Assembly (NCBI RefSeq): GCF_002866925.1
Contig: NZ_PKUQ01000055.1
Coordinates: 310,001 to 374,000 of the forward strand
Direction of reading: 5' to 3'
DNA: 64,000 nucleotides
Source of the DNA: Cohaesibacter celericrescens
Lineage (GTDB): Bacteria > Pseudomonadota > Alphaproteobacteria > Rhizobiales > Cohaesibacteraceae
Within the stretch, counting starts at the first letter, position 1. Each line of letters starts with the position of its first letter. The notes under the pieces were generated by a model. It did no database searches. It was not told the origin of the DNA and saw only the letters and a program-made list of their open reading frames with translations. Of the stretch, positions 1 through 9,938 are shown piece after piece. A program made the translations under genes and the position numbers.

Positions 1-1338
1 GCCGATCAGTGTGGCACCTTTGACCGGAGCACCGACCTTGCCGTCTTCAATCAGATAGGCCTCAGTGCAGGAAAAGACGAACTTACCCGACGTGATATCC
101 ACCTGACCGCCGCCGAAATTCACTGCATAAAGGCCATTCTTGACCGACTTTAGAATTTCTTCGGGGTCATGGTCGCCCGACTCCATTATCGTATTGGTCA
201 TGCGTGGCATCGGTAAATGGGCATAGGACTGTCGACGGCCATTGCCGGTGGAGCCTCCGCCCATCAAACGTCCATTTTGGCGGTCCTGCATATAGCCAAC
301 CAGAATGCCGTCTTCAATCAGTGTCGTGCGCTGGGTTGGTGTGCCTTCATCGTCGATATTGAGTGATCCGCGCTTGCTGCCTATGGTGCCATCATCAACA
401 ACGGTGACACCTTTGGCTGCGACTTGCTGGCCCATCAACTCGGAAAAAGCCGAGCTTTTCCGGCGATTGAAATCACCTTCCAGACCGTGCCCCACAGCCT
501 CATGCAACAATACACCAGGCCAACCGGGCCCAAGTACAATATCCAGCTCGCCTGCTGGCGCATCAATCGCATTGAGATTGATCAGGGCCTGCCGGATCGC
601 TTCATCCGCGGCATTTTGCCATCCGCCTTCAAGGCCATTGGCCTTTAGATAAAACTCATAATGCTGGCGACCACCAAAGCCGTGGCTGCCGGCTTCTTGC
701 CTGGAACCTTCTCCAACGACAACAGATACATTGATGCGCACCTGAGGGCGAATATCTTCAACCCAATTCCCGTCGGCGCGCAATATACCCACCCGACGCC
801 AGTTACCAGACAGCGAAGCCGTTACTTGCCGCACGCGGGGATCCTTGTCGCGGGCGTAAGCATTGATCTCCTCGAGCAGCGCGATCTTGGCACCCAAGCC
901 CATGTCATCAACTGGATTGAATCCTTCATATAGCTTGTGATTAGCAAGGGGAGGGGGCCCGGACATAACACCACCGTAGCCGTCTGCCACACTGCGCACG
1001 GCCTCAGCGGCTCTCCTGATTGCAGCCATGTCCATCTCGCCAGAATGCGCATAACCGGCCATCTCGCCGGCAATCGCACGCATACCAAAGCCCTGTCCTG
1101 TATCAAAGGCCGAGCTTTTCAGACGACCATTGTCAAAGACCAGACTCTCGGATTGGGTCTGTTCAAAAAACAGTTCCCCATCGTCTGCCCCAGACAATGT
1201 TTGCTCCAAAAGGCGTTGCACTTCTTCTTTGTCGATTCCGTTGCTTTCCAGCAAGTCCTCACCCTCACCAACCACAAGACTACTGGCGGGAGCGACGGAT
1301 TGAAAAGAGGCTGGCATCGAAGAAGAAAAGGATTGCAT
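1..1338 (-). CDS. tldD: Metalloprotease TldD, 3' end outside the window
   Basis: TldD is one half of the TldD/PmbA(TldE) zinc protease, which processes modified peptides and, in other bacteria, affects gyrase inhibitors and antitoxins. The 446 codons present are open through to base 1, so the C-terminus (probably about 25 residues) is missing. The TldD zinc motif HEAVGHGLEGD lies near residue 277, followed by the conserved FNRRKSSAFS and GGGSTGNGRRQSYAHLPMPR stretches typical of the family. The start is the ATG at 1338, because an in-frame stop lies just upstream; a second ATG eight codons in is possible. There is no obvious ribosome binding site. It is transcribed away from the EF-hand gene. 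The identification is secure. Confidence 0.93.
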   Translation of the reverse strand, partial: MQSFSSSMPASFQSVAPASSLVVGEGEDLLESNGIDKEEVQRLLEQTLSGADDGELFFEQTQSESLVFDNGRLKSSAFDTGQGFGMRAIAGEMAGYAHSGEMDMAAIRRAAEAVRSVADGYGGVMSGPPPLANHKLYEGFNPVDDMGLGAKIALLEEINAYARDKDPRVRQVTASLSGNWRRVGILRADGNWVEDIRPQVRINVSVVVGEGSRQEAGSHGFGGRQHYEFYLKANGLEGGWQNAADEAIRQALINLNAIDAPAGELDIVLGPGWPGVLLHEAVGHGLEGDFNRRKSSAFSELMGQQVAAKGVTVVDDGTIGSKRGSLNIDDEGTPTQRTTLIEDGILVGYMQDRQNGRLMGGGSTGNGRRQSYAHLPMPRMTNTIMESGDHDPEEILKSVKNGLYAVNFGGGQVDITSGKFVFSCTEAYLIEDGKVGAPVKGATLIG

Positions 1339-1591
1339 GGGCGGGTCCGGTCAATGAGTTGAGGTGAATGAAAACAAGTTCTTATAGACATAAGGCGGTT
1401 GGCGACGAATTTCCAGTTAAACCTTATGCAGGTAAGCGGCCTAGCATAAAAACAGGAGCGGGAGCGGGTGGGATGCGCCCAACAGAAATGCGGTGGTTTA
1501 TGGTGAATGATCTCTTTACGCAAATAAATAATTAACCTTGTTCAGACACTAATAGGGTTACCCATTTATTGACGCTCTAGGAGAGTATTCC

Positions 1592-2062
1592 ATGTACGGT
1601 GTCGCATCAGGTTTTTCACCCATATTCCGGCTTCAAACCACTGACGCCGTCGACATGATGATGGATACTTATGATATCGATAAAAATGGCTCTTTGAATG
1701 TTGATGAAGCGGCTGCTATCCCCATTATGAGCAAAGCCAATTTTGAAGTGGTCGACACCTATGGGGATGATCAAGTCTCGCGAGAAGAGTTTGTCAGCTA
1801 CATAGACCAAATGAAACAGGATGTTGCGGGGGGACTTACAGCCAACCCCTTTGTTTCTTTCATGTCTGGCGCTGAAATCACGATTGACACGTTTGCAGAA
1901 ATCGATGCAGAGGTGAATAATCAGTCTGGCAAAGAGACCTTTATCAATTACATTCAGCATTTGACCGAAAAATATGAGACGGCCCAAAGGGCTGCGGCAA
2001 ATGGTGAAGAAGTGGAAACTGAAAAATCCTCGCTTTCCGAATCTCTCAGCACGTTGGTCTAG
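1592..2062 (+). CDS. EF-hand domain protein
   Basis: A 156-residue acidic protein with a canonical calcium-binding EF-hand loop near residues 27-38 (DIDKNGSLNVDE) and a second, less regular loop near residues 53-64 (DTYGDDQVSREE). Calcium binding by the first loop is a fair prediction from the D-x-D-x-N-G-x-L pattern; the second has Tyr at the third loop position and is less certain. There is no signal peptide or membrane segment, so it is probably cytoplasmic. The start is supported by an AGGAG ribosome binding site about 8 bases upstream. It stands alone between the divergent tldD and mutY, so context does not suggest a role. Partner and function are unknown. Confidence 0.75.
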   Translation: MYGVASGFSPIFRLQTTDAVDMMMDTYDIDKNGSLNVDEAAAIPIMSKANFEVVDTYGDDQVSREEFVSYIDQMKQDVAGGLTANPFVSFMSGAEITIDTFAEIDAEVNNQSGKETFINYIQHLTEKYETAQRAAANGEEVETEKSSLSESLSTLV

Positions 2063-2153
2063 CCCTGTATAACTGAGCCGGAAGAGCGCCGTATCCTTAC
2101 TTCCTGTTTCGAGTGGTCTTGATTTCCTTTGCTGCGGTCAGCAGACTGCCGGT

Positions 2154-3260
2154 TTGCGATTCTACGCGTGCGAAGGACCCAAGGATCCATTGACCCCAAT
2201 ACCCCAATCAACCGCTCTTCTTGACTGGTATGACCGCCATCACCGCGATCTGCCGTGGCGTGTCTCTCCTGCTGACGCAGCGCTCGGTGTACTGCCAGAC
2301 CCCTATCATGTCTGGCTATCCGAGATTATGCTGCAGCAGACCACGGTTGGGGCTGTGAAAAGCTATTTTGTCGCCTTCCTGCATACTTGGCCAACGATTG
2401 AGGCTTTGGCTGCTGCTGACGAAGATGACATTCTTAGGGCGTGGGCTGGACTTGGTTATTATTCCCGCGCTCGCAATCTACACAAATGCGCCCGTAGCAT
2501 CGTCGCAGACCATGGTGGGCGTTTCCCGCAAACCATTGAAGGACTGAAGGCGCTGCCGGGGATTGGCGATTACACCGCCGCTGCCATTGCCGCTATTGCC
2601 TTTGATATGCCGGTTGCTGTTGTGGATGGCAACATCGAGCGCATTGTTTCGCGGCTGTATCGTATCGCAGATGCCTTGCCAGCCGCTAAAAAGCCCATCA
2701 AACAGAAGATGGCCATATTGACACCGAGCGAGCGACCCGGTGATTTTGCCCAAGCCATGATGGACCTGGGTTCCAGCTTATGCAGCCCTAAAAAGCCGGC
2801 CTGCGTGCTTTGTCCTTTTACCTCAAATTGTGAGGCGGAGATGGCGGGAGACATGGAGCGTTTTCCTGTCAAAGCCCCCAAAAAACAAAAACCAACCCGA
2901 CGTGGCGTTGCCTTCCTAATCCGGCGCGCGGACGGAGCCATCTGGCTACAAAAACGCCCTGCCAAGGGGTTGCTGGCATCTATGGCGCAAGTGCCAACCA
3001 CAGATTGGTCAGATAAAAACACCGGTGAGCAGTTTGATCTCGCCACTGCATTGTCACATGCTCCGGATGGTCTGAAGTTTCATAAAAAGACTGGCCAAGT
3101 GACCCATACATTCACGCATTTCCATTTGCTGCTGGATGTCTATGAGGCGACAACATCGCACAAAGCACCTATGGCAGACGGTTGGTGGTCCACGCCTCTG
3201 GATATCAATGGAGAAGCGCTACCGACGGTGTTTCGTAAGGTGGTGGAGTTTGCAGCATGA
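2154..3260 (+). CDS. mutY: A/G-specific adenine DNA glycosylase MutY
   Basis: Removes adenine mispaired with 8-oxoguanine or guanine as part of the GO repair system. Visible in order: the LPWR segment (33-36), catalytic Glu in SEIMLQQT (E57), helix-hairpin-helix LPGIGDYTAAA (134-144), catalytic Asp in VDGNIER (D158), and the 4Fe-4S ligands C210, C217, C220 and C226 in the usual C-x6-C-x2-C-x5-C spacing. These are followed by the Nudix-like C-terminal domain that recognises 8-oxoG. Length (368 residues) is normal. No ATG fits the conserved N-terminus: the start is a TTG at 2154, with another TTG twelve codons later as an alternative. Placement of mutY near ccrM and smc is usual in Hyphomicrobiales. 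Confidence 0.95.
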   Translation: MRFYACEGPKDPLTPIPQSTALLDWYDRHHRDLPWRVSPADAALGVLPDPYHVWLSEIMLQQTTVGAVKSYFVAFLHTWPTIEALAAADEDDILRAWAGLGYYSRARNLHKCARSIVADHGGRFPQTIEGLKALPGIGDYTAAAIAAIAFDMPVAVVDGNIERIVSRLYRIADALPAAKKPIKQKMAILTPSERPGDFAQAMMDLGSSLCSPKKPACVLCPFTSNCEAEMAGDMERFPVKAPKKQKPTRRGVAFLIRRADGAIWLQKRPAKGLLASMAQVPTTDWSDKNTGEQFDLATALSHAPDGLKFHKKTGQVTHTFTHFHLLLDVYEATTSHKAPMADGWWSTPLDINGEALPTVFRKVVEFAA

Positions 3261-3332
3261 CATGTGGAAATCGCGCCGTGGACCAAAAAAAACGGGTGAG
3301 GGCGACCCAAAAGCCGCCGCCACCAACATGCA

Positions 3333-4334
3333 TTAGCTGTCCTGCGTCAGCAGGGCATCAATCTGGGTGACGATCTCGCTCGACAGAGGGCCATGCTCAA
3401 GCACGCCAAAATTGTCTTTGGCTTGTGCGACGGTTCGGCAGCCGGGAAGCGGGATAGCGCGATCTGACTTTGCCAAACACCACCCAAGTGCGCCCTGCGC
3501 AAGGCTTCTGCCATCACTGGTTAACAGATCTCGAACCGTATCAAACAAAGACAACAGCTGAAGGGACGGCGTGCCGTCATCTTCGAAATACTTAAGCCAG
3601 TCAAACCCGCTACCTTTGACATCGTTTTTTCCGGCACCCAAGCTGGTTTTGGAATATTTCCCCGTCAAAAGCCCCATCGCCAGAGGCTGGCGGTTGAAAG
3701 CCCACAATCCATGGGCCTCACACGCACGCAGCATGTCATCTGCCGGTGAGAAAAGGTTCAAATCGTGTTGAACGGCGACGTAGCCTTCCATATCCGCATA
3801 GACCATCGCTCCCTCAACATCATCATTGCTCCAGCCAAAACCGGCAATTTTTCCGGCGTGAAAGGCATTGGAAAAGGCGCGGAAAACACCCTCGGACTGA
3901 TCAATGGCATGATGATTGAGATGGAATTTGACCAAATCAATCTGATCCACGCCGAGCCGCTTCAGGGAAGCATCGATTGCAGCGCTGATATCACTCTCTT
4001 TATCAGTCACCCCGATGATATTGCCCGTGTCCGCATCGCATAGGATACCAACCTTGGTGCATAGTACAAAATCGTCGCGATCCAGATGTGTCTCGGACAA
4101 GGCTCTCGCAATCATTTCCTCTGAGTGCCCTGCGCCATACTGGTCCGCAGTATCAATGATGCGCACCCCCATATCAAAGGCTGTGTGTAAGGTGCGAAGC
4201 GATTCCGCATCATCGACGCCTGACCAGCCAGTCGGCTTGCCATCGGCATATTGCTCGCCACCCATAACCCAAGTGCCGATGCCGATGCGCGGCACGATCT
4301 TACCGTTCCAAATCTTGATTTGTGTTGTCGCCAT
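3333..4334 (-). CDS. Aldo/keto reductase
   Basis: NAD(P)H-dependent oxidoreductase of the aldo/keto reductase superfamily (TIM barrel), about 333 residues. The catalytic tetrad is visible: Asp and Tyr in IIDTADQYG, Lys in LCTKVG, and His in VKFHLN. The C-terminal half carries the GCRTVAQAKDN cofactor-binding segment. The ATG at 4334 is preferred over an ATG nine codons upstream because AAAGGA sits 7 bases before it. The gene begins inside the 3' end of the upstream merR-type gene (35-base overlap), which implies co-transcription and translational coupling. The natural substrate cannot be read from sequence; the regulator's presence suggests an aldehyde or related stress compound, which is inference. 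Confidence 0.9.
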   Translation of the reverse strand: MATTQIKIWNGKIVPRIGIGTWVMGGEQYADGKPTGWSGVDDAESLRTLHTAFDMGVRIIDTADQYGAGHSEEMIARALSETHLDRDDFVLCTKVGILCDADTGNIIGVTDKESDISAAIDASLKRLGVDQIDLVKFHLNHHAIDQSEGVFRAFSNAFHAGKIAGFGWSNDDVEGAMVYADMEGYVAVQHDLNLFSPADDMLRACEAHGLWAFNRQPLAMGLLTGKYSKTSLGAGKNDVKGSGFDWLKYFEDDGTPSLQLLSLFDTVRDLLTSDGRSLAQGALGWCLAKSDRAIPLPGCRTVAQAKDNFGVLEHGPLSSEIVTQIDALLTQDS

Positions 4335-4695
4335 GGTGAGGTCCTTTCTCAGCGTCTTCATAGGCAGAAAGCTTGTAGGTCAGTATCTCTTCACACCGAT
4401 CCAGTTCGGCCCGACGCGCCGCCAATAGTGCACGATGCTCAGTGAGTATCGCGACCCGTTGGGGGATCGTATGGTCACCTGAATGAACCAGATGGGCATA
4501 GCGAGACATGACCCTCATCGGCATGCCCGTTTTGCGCAGCCAATAAAGAACCGTCATCCATTGCACATTGTCCAAGCTAAAGGCGCGATGGCCGCTTCGG
4601 TCCCGATTGATTGGAGGCAAAAGACCTTCCTTCTCATAATACCGGATCGTATCGGTGCTCAGCCCGCTTGATTTGGATGCTTCCTTGATCCTCAT
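4300..4695 (-). CDS. MerR family transcriptional regulator
   Basis: A 131-residue MerR-type activator. The N-terminal winged helix is clear (IKEASKSSGLSTDTIRYYEK, residues 3-22), followed by a dimerisation helix around residues 75-110. No cysteines suitable for metal binding appear in the C-terminal part, so it resembles the aldehyde or electrophile-responsive AdhR/NmlR-like branch more than the metal sensors; that assignment is tentative. It is the first gene of a two-gene operon with the aldo/keto reductase. Its own promoter carries a MerR-type dyad in a 19-base spacer, so autoregulation and control of the reductase are likely. A GGAGG ribosome binding site precedes the ATG. Confidence 0.88.
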   Translation of the reverse strand: MRIKEASKSSGLSTDTIRYYEKEGLLPPINRDRSGHRAFSLDNVQWMTVLYWLRKTGMPMRVMSRYAHLVHSGDHTIPQRVAILTEHRALLAARRAELDRCEEILTYKLSAYEDAEKGPHHGDNTNQDLER

Positions 4696-4713
4696 GCTTT
4701 CCTCCGTTCCTTT

Positions 4714-4744
4714 TAGCTACAGGGTTGGAGTAACTCCAAGTCAA
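4714..4744 (-). promoter_or_regulatory. MerR-type promoter with operator dyad
   Basis: Read on the minus strand, a -35 element TTGACT (4739-4744) and a -10 element TAGCTA (4714-4719) are separated by 19 bases, the overlong spacer characteristic of MerR-activated promoters. The spacer region holds a perfect 15-base dyad TTGGAGTTACTCCAA (4725-4739). It lies just upstream of the merR-type gene starting at 4695. Visible elements are direct observation; the regulatory assignment follows from the known MerR family arrangement. Confidence 0.75.
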
Positions 4745-4774
4745 GGACATTTTGCTGACTGCATATGGTCGTAG

Positions 4775-4800
4775 GAAAAATAAAGGCGGCCCGAAGGCCG
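4775..4800 (-). repeat. Truncated direct copy of the ccrM terminator
   Basis: This is a 26-base exact copy of 4852-4877, including the T-rich tail and TTCG loop but lacking the full outer stem. It lies 77 bases downstream of the intact terminator in the ccrM direction, in the gap before the merR-type promoter. Confidence 0.7.
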
Positions 4801-4850
4801 ATCAGATCAAACCGTGCGGATGTTTTATCAGCAAAGGCCAATTGATCGTT

Positions 4851-4880
4851 AGAAAAATAAAGGCGGCCCGAAGGCCGCCT
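4851..4880 (-). terminator. Rho-independent terminator for ccrM, with a nearby partial duplicate
   Basis: On the minus strand the stem AGGCGGCC / GGCCGCCT closes a TTCG tetraloop region and is followed by TTTATTTTT. It lies about 185 bases after the ccrM stop. A 26-base direct repeat of this terminator (4852-4877) occurs again at 4775-4800, but there the distal stem arm is incomplete, so only a short GGCC/GGCC stem remains. Confidence 0.8.
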
Positions 4881-5064
4881 GTAGGTAGGTGAAGGTCAGA
4901 TGTCGCGTCTTTTCTGAACAAGTCCCATTTGTCTGGTACGCAATACCCTTGCCAGACGAACGCGGGTCCTGTTCAGGACTTCACCAAAAGTGTGGAACTC
5001 AGAACATATCCTTGGGTTAATCTTTTTAAGGCGAACAACGCGTTGTTCGTGGTAAGAGAAAGAA

Positions 5065-6779
<1,715 letters not shown>

Positions 6780-7328
6780 ATGGAAAAAAAGCCGGATAAC
6801 AACACAGCGCATAAAACAAAGACCACCAAGTTGGCCTATCCGAAGGTCCGCGCCAAAAAAGGTGCCCAGCGTTTGGGTGAACTGATTGGCTCTTCCCTCA
6901 CGCCTCTGTGCCGTAAGCAAGGCTTTGCCTCGTCAGATATTTTGCGCCATTGGAATGAGATCGTTGGGCCGCAATTTGCCGAATGCACCGAACCCGACCG
7001 CATTCGTTGGCCACGCCGCGGTGAGGGGGATGGTTTTAACCCCGGCACACTGGTGCTTCATTGTGAAGGCGCACAGTCTGTGTTTTTACAACACGAGCAG
7101 GCCTCCATCATTCAAAGGGTCAATGCCTATTTCGGATATCCCGCGATTGATCGTATTCAGATCCTTCAGCGGCCAGTGCGCGCCAGACCATCCAACAGGC
7201 CTGAGCCATTGCGTGCATTAACACGCAATGAAGTCAGCCAACTCGAGCATCAGATTGAAGGTGTGGAAGATGATAAAATGGCAGCCGCCTTGCGTCGTCT
7301 CGGCCACGCGGTGATGGCCAAAGGGTGA
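6780..7328 (+). CDS. dciA: DUF721 family protein, DciA-like helicase loader
   Basis: A 182-residue protein of the DUF721 family. DciA proteins of this family load or operate the replicative helicase DnaB in bacteria lacking DnaC. Visible signatures: a basic N-terminal tail, the LxxLIGSSLTPLCRKQGF and W-x-EIVG-x-x-F-A segments (about residues 38-66), and a KH-like core in which a strand (TLVLHCEGAQS) leads into an INxxxG-type turn (VNAYFGYPAIDRIQI, about 112-126). The C-terminal 50 residues are probably a helical tail. In Hyphomicrobiales this gene is commonly followed by dsbA and smc; here peroxide-response genes and two secreted hypotheticals intervene. The helicase role is inferred from the family. 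Confidence 0.8.
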   Translation: MEKKPDNNTAHKTKTTKLAYPKVRAKKGAQRLGELIGSSLTPLCRKQGFASSDILRHWNEIVGPQFAECTEPDRIRWPRRGEGDGFNPGTLVLHCEGAQSVFLQHEQASIIQRVNAYFGYPAIDRIQILQRPVRARPSNRPEPLRALTRNEVSQLEHQIEGVEDDKMAAALRRLGHAVMAKG

Positions 7329-7376
7329 CCCACACGCCGATATTTTAGAAAACTGTATTTGCGATCGTGTTTGTCA

Positions 7377-7688
7377 TCATCGGTTGCATTTGTTTGTTCT
7401 GGTTGGATTGCAGCCACTGTGGATGATCTTGCAATCAGCACCTTTGAATTTTCTACAGCTCTTCAATGAGCTGTATTCTGCGTGCTTGATTGAATCTTTG
7501 TTCCAGCTCCATCCACAATGTGCACGATCTGCGCTTAAGGCGAATGCGTAAAACCCTTTCTGGACATCTTTGTCATTCAATCTTTTGGCACATATCCTCT
7601 TTGATTTTTCAGATGCGGAAGCAACATCAGCGAGAGAAACCAGCGAGAATAAGGAAGCAAATAGGACAATCATAATTTTGTAGATCAT
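7377..7688 (-). CDS. Small secreted cysteine-containing protein
   Basis: A 103-residue protein with a clear N-terminal signal peptide (MIYKIMIVLFASLFSLVSL, cleavage probably after the ASA near residue 26). The mature part has five cysteines. It includes a CGWSW motif, a helix with a SLKSC turn and a C-x-I pattern. This resembles small periplasmic DUF4189-like proteins, in which CG-x-S/A-x-x and A-x-x-x-C patterns recur, but the match is weak and I do not assign a function. An AAGG ribosome binding site lies 6 bases before the ATG. It is convergent with dciA, with only 48 bases between the stops. Confidence 0.6.
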   Translation of the reverse strand: MIYKIMIVLFASLFSLVSLADVASASEKSKRICAKRLNDKDVQKGFYAFALSADRAHCGWSWNKDSIKHAEYSSLKSCRKFKGADCKIIHSGCNPTRTNKCNR

Positions 7689-7923
7689 ACTGCACCTTTG
7701 CGTCTATGCAATTTAAGAGGGTATCTGTCATTGTTTAGGGCTTAGGTCGTGTAGTGTAAAGATCTGGTTTCATCTTTGCATAAACGAGTGAGTGTTTGAT
7801 GCCCAAGCAAGCACATGTGCCGTCCCCCCAAAATGCCCCTTACGTCCCCGGGACCGGCAGCCAGCTTTTATGTGTGGTGTCTGTGATAGCCTTCATCATG
7901 CAACAGAGGCCATGATGCTTTTG

Positions 7924-8685
7924 TTATTTGTCGGATATCTGATAAGGCCCGATGATGCCGTCATTGTCGCGCGAAAATGTCAGCTCTACCCGTCCCTTTC
8001 GACCGCCGCAATCATAATCCCAGCGTTCGACAATATGCAGGGATGACGCGATGAAAACAGGCCTATTGCGTATTTCCTTCGGCGTTTTTTTGATCAAACG
8101 CACCGACGTTACATTCGGTGTTCTGCAGATGCCTTTGCTGTGGGACTGCGCGATTGTTAACAAAGCGATGGCTTGAAAATGCGGTGATGCATAGGTTTTT
8201 AAGTTTTCTTTTGACGTCAAAGGCAAAGGTTTGATTTCGACATCTGTGCGCATCGCATAGTGTTGTAATTGGGCGAGGGTCGAGGGCGCACTCAGTGTGT
8301 CAATATATTGCCCTAATTGCAGAGTGGAAGCCATATTGCACAGCTGGTCGTTGCCGAAATTGCCCGCTTGTCTGCTCATCCACTGTTGCAAAAGGCCTCT
8401 GGCTGCAGCGTTGGTTAGGCCCGGTTTTATCGTACTGGCTCGTCTGGATAGGCTATCAACAAGATATTCGCCGGCGGTCAAAAATTGTTTTTTCTTGTCG
8501 GACATGCGCCGGTCCGAGGCAATCTCTGGGCACTGGTCCATCATTTGTGAAACTACCATATAATCACGCAATAATGTCCGGGGAGAAAAATCTGGGCCGG
8601 ACACAGACGAAGCCACAGCAACAGGTGCGATGCCTATCATGGCAAGCGCACAGCACACCGTGAATAAAGAGATTTTATACAACAT
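7924..8685 (-). CDS. Secreted hypothetical protein
   Basis: A protein of about 253 residues with a signal peptide (hydrophobic segment ISLFTVCCALAMIGIAPVAV, cleavage probably after the ASS or VAS near residue 27). The mature chain has scattered cysteines (in DQCPE, DQLCNM, KGICRT and DYDCGG) that could form two disulfides. No family is recognised. It lies in the same direction as the small secreted protein downstream (235-base gap), and together they separate dciA from the peroxide-response genes, suggesting an insertion into an otherwise conserved block. The ATG at 8685 is chosen over a TTG one codon upstream. Confidence 0.6.
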   Translation of the reverse strand: MLYKISLFTVCCALAMIGIAPVAVASSVSGPDFSPRTLLRDYMVVSQMMDQCPEIASDRRMSDKKKQFLTAGEYLVDSLSRRASTIKPGLTNAAARGLLQQWMSRQAGNFGNDQLCNMASTLQLGQYIDTLSAPSTLAQLQHYAMRTDVEIKPLPLTSKENLKTYASPHFQAIALLTIAQSHSKGICRTPNVTSVRLIKKTPKEIRNRPVFIASSLHIVERWDYDCGGRKGRVELTFSRDNDGIIGPYQISDK

Positions 8686-8852
8686 CAAAAAATGAAAACT
8701 CCGTGGAGGACCGACCTACTGTATCAGGATTTATGCGTCGCATGTGTATTAGAAAGGTCCTTAATCCCTTCGTGAATAGGCCAGATTGTCGCTCGGGAGT
8801 GAATTTTGTCATTCCTGTTGCTTGAAAATGGGAAGTTTGGGCATTACTTTGT

Positions 8853-8860
8853 GCGATAAC
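8853..8860 (+). promoter_or_regulatory. Putative OhrR half-site before ohrR
   Basis: GCGATAAC occurs here, 26 bases before the ohrR ATG. The same sequence forms one arm of the full palindrome upstream of ohr. Autoregulation of ohrR is common in this family; this single half-site is suggestive only. Confidence 0.4.
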
Positions 8861-8885
8861 TAAATAAACAGGATCCTGTTGTACC

Positions 8886-9323
8886 ATGATGCACCCAGCC
8901 CCGATCGATAAGCAACTTTGTTTCGCGCTCTATTGCACATCTCTCGCGATGACCCAGCTTTATAAGTCTTTGTTAGAACCCATCGGGCTGACATACCCAC
9001 AATATTTGGTAATGCTCATTTTGTGGGAAGAGGATAGCGTTAGCCTCAAGACCATTGGCGGTCAACTAGGACAGAAATCTGGGTCTTTAACGCCGGTTCT
9101 TAAGCGGTTGGAACAAGACGGTTTTGTTGAGCGTGTGCGCGATGCCAGTGATGAACGTGCGCTCAATATCAAGTTGACGGATAAGGGAGAAGCCCTTCGG
9201 CAAAAGGCCTCCAGTATTGGCCCTGCCATCGCCGATGCCAGTGGTCTCCAGCCCAGTGAAATGACCGCATTAAGAAACAGTCTTGAAAAATTGCGAGAAA
9301 ATTTGATGCAATCTGAAAAATAA
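8886..9323 (+). CDS. ohrR: Organic hydroperoxide sensor OhrR (MarR family)
   Basis: A 145-residue MarR-family repressor. The N-terminal KQLCFALYC segment carries the peroxidatic cysteine of OhrR (C12 here), and the winged-helix region runs from about residue 50 (LKTIGGQLGQKSGSLTPVLK) to the wing (RDASDERALNIKLTDKG, about 84-100). Oxidation of the Cys by lipid or organic hydroperoxides releases DNA. No second cysteine is found in the C-terminal half, so it probably follows the one-Cys mechanism; C17 is an extra cysteine nearby. It sits 170 bases upstream of ohr in the same direction. An alternative start is the ATG one codon later. Confidence 0.92.
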   Translation: MMHPAPIDKQLCFALYCTSLAMTQLYKSLLEPIGLTYPQYLVMLILWEEDSVSLKTIGGQLGQKSGSLTPVLKRLEQDGFVERVRDASDERALNIKLTDKGEALRQKASSIGPAIADASGLQPSEMTALRNSLEKLRENLMQSEK

Positions 9324-9327
9324 CTTG

Positions 9328-9346
9328 CGCGATAACAATTATCGCG
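9328..9346 (+). promoter_or_regulatory. OhrR operator palindrome upstream of ohr
   Basis: CGCGATAACAATTATCGCG is a perfect 8-base inverted repeat around CAA, immediately after the ohrR stop and about 150 bases before the ohr ATG. The arm GCGATAA recurs before ohrR. Position and repetition make it the likely OhrR-binding site. Confidence 0.65.
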
Positions 9347-9496
9347 ATATCTATGCCTCACGCAAAGAGCAGAGATCAGTGTGTCTTTCAAATGCAAATG
9401 TTCAAGTTTTAATGCCATATTTTACATCTATCCAGTGATGTACGAACAGACTTTCAGCGACCAGTCAGACCAACCTAGAACCAAGGAATATGAAAT

Positions 9497-9919
9497 ATGC
9501 AGATCGTATATGCAGCCACTGCTACAGCAACCGGCGGCCGTGAAGGGTCAGCCAAATCCGACGATGGTAAACTCAGTGTCAAACTCAGCACACCCAAAGA
9601 AATGGGTGGGGCCGGTGGTGATGGTACCAATCCTGAACAGCTGTTTGCTTCAGGGTATTCTGCGTGTTTTCTCGGCGCGATGAAATATGTTGCCGCACAG
9701 GAAAAAATCGCATTGCCAACCGAACCAACCGTGACGGCGAAAGTTGGCATTGGTCCAAATCCGGCAGGTGTAGGCTTTGCCATTGATGTCGATCTTGATG
9801 TGGATCTGGGCGACATGGAACGCAGTGCTGCAGAAGCGCTGGTAGACAAAGCCCATCTGGTTTGCCCCTATTCTAATGCGACACGTGGTAATATCCGTGT
9901 AGACATTGCTGTTAAATAG
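9497..9919 (+). CDS. ohr: Organic hydroperoxide reductase Ohr
   Basis: A thiol peroxidase of the OsmC/Ohr family that reduces organic hydroperoxides using lipoylated or dithiol reductants. The two catalytic cysteines are visible: C57 in the NPEQLFASGYSACFLGA stretch and C123 in VCPYSNATRGN, both in classic Ohr rather than OsmC contexts. At 140 residues the length is normal. It is expected to be induced by organic peroxides through OhrR, whose gene and operator lie directly upstream. A strong terminator follows the stop. Confidence 0.96.
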   Translation: MQIVYAATATATGGREGSAKSDDGKLSVKLSTPKEMGGAGGDGTNPEQLFASGYSACFLGAMKYVAAQEKIALPTEPTVTAKVGIGPNPAGVGFAIDVDLDVDLGDMERSAAEALVDKAHLVCPYSNATRGNIRVDIAVK

Positions 9920-9938
9920 GCAACGTTCAACAAAACAC

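Larger units (their letters stand above)
4745..5064. other. Intergenic region between the merR-type gene and ccrM
   Basis: About 320 bases without a convincing gene. It holds the two terminator copies at 4775-4800 and 4852-4877, and a perfect 18-base palindrome (CGAACAACGCGTTGTTCG, 5032-5049) just after the ccrM stop. A 71-codon minus-strand frame at 4896-5111 overlaps the ccrM 3' end out of frame and shows no recognisable motif, so it is not called as a gene. Confidence 0.6.
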
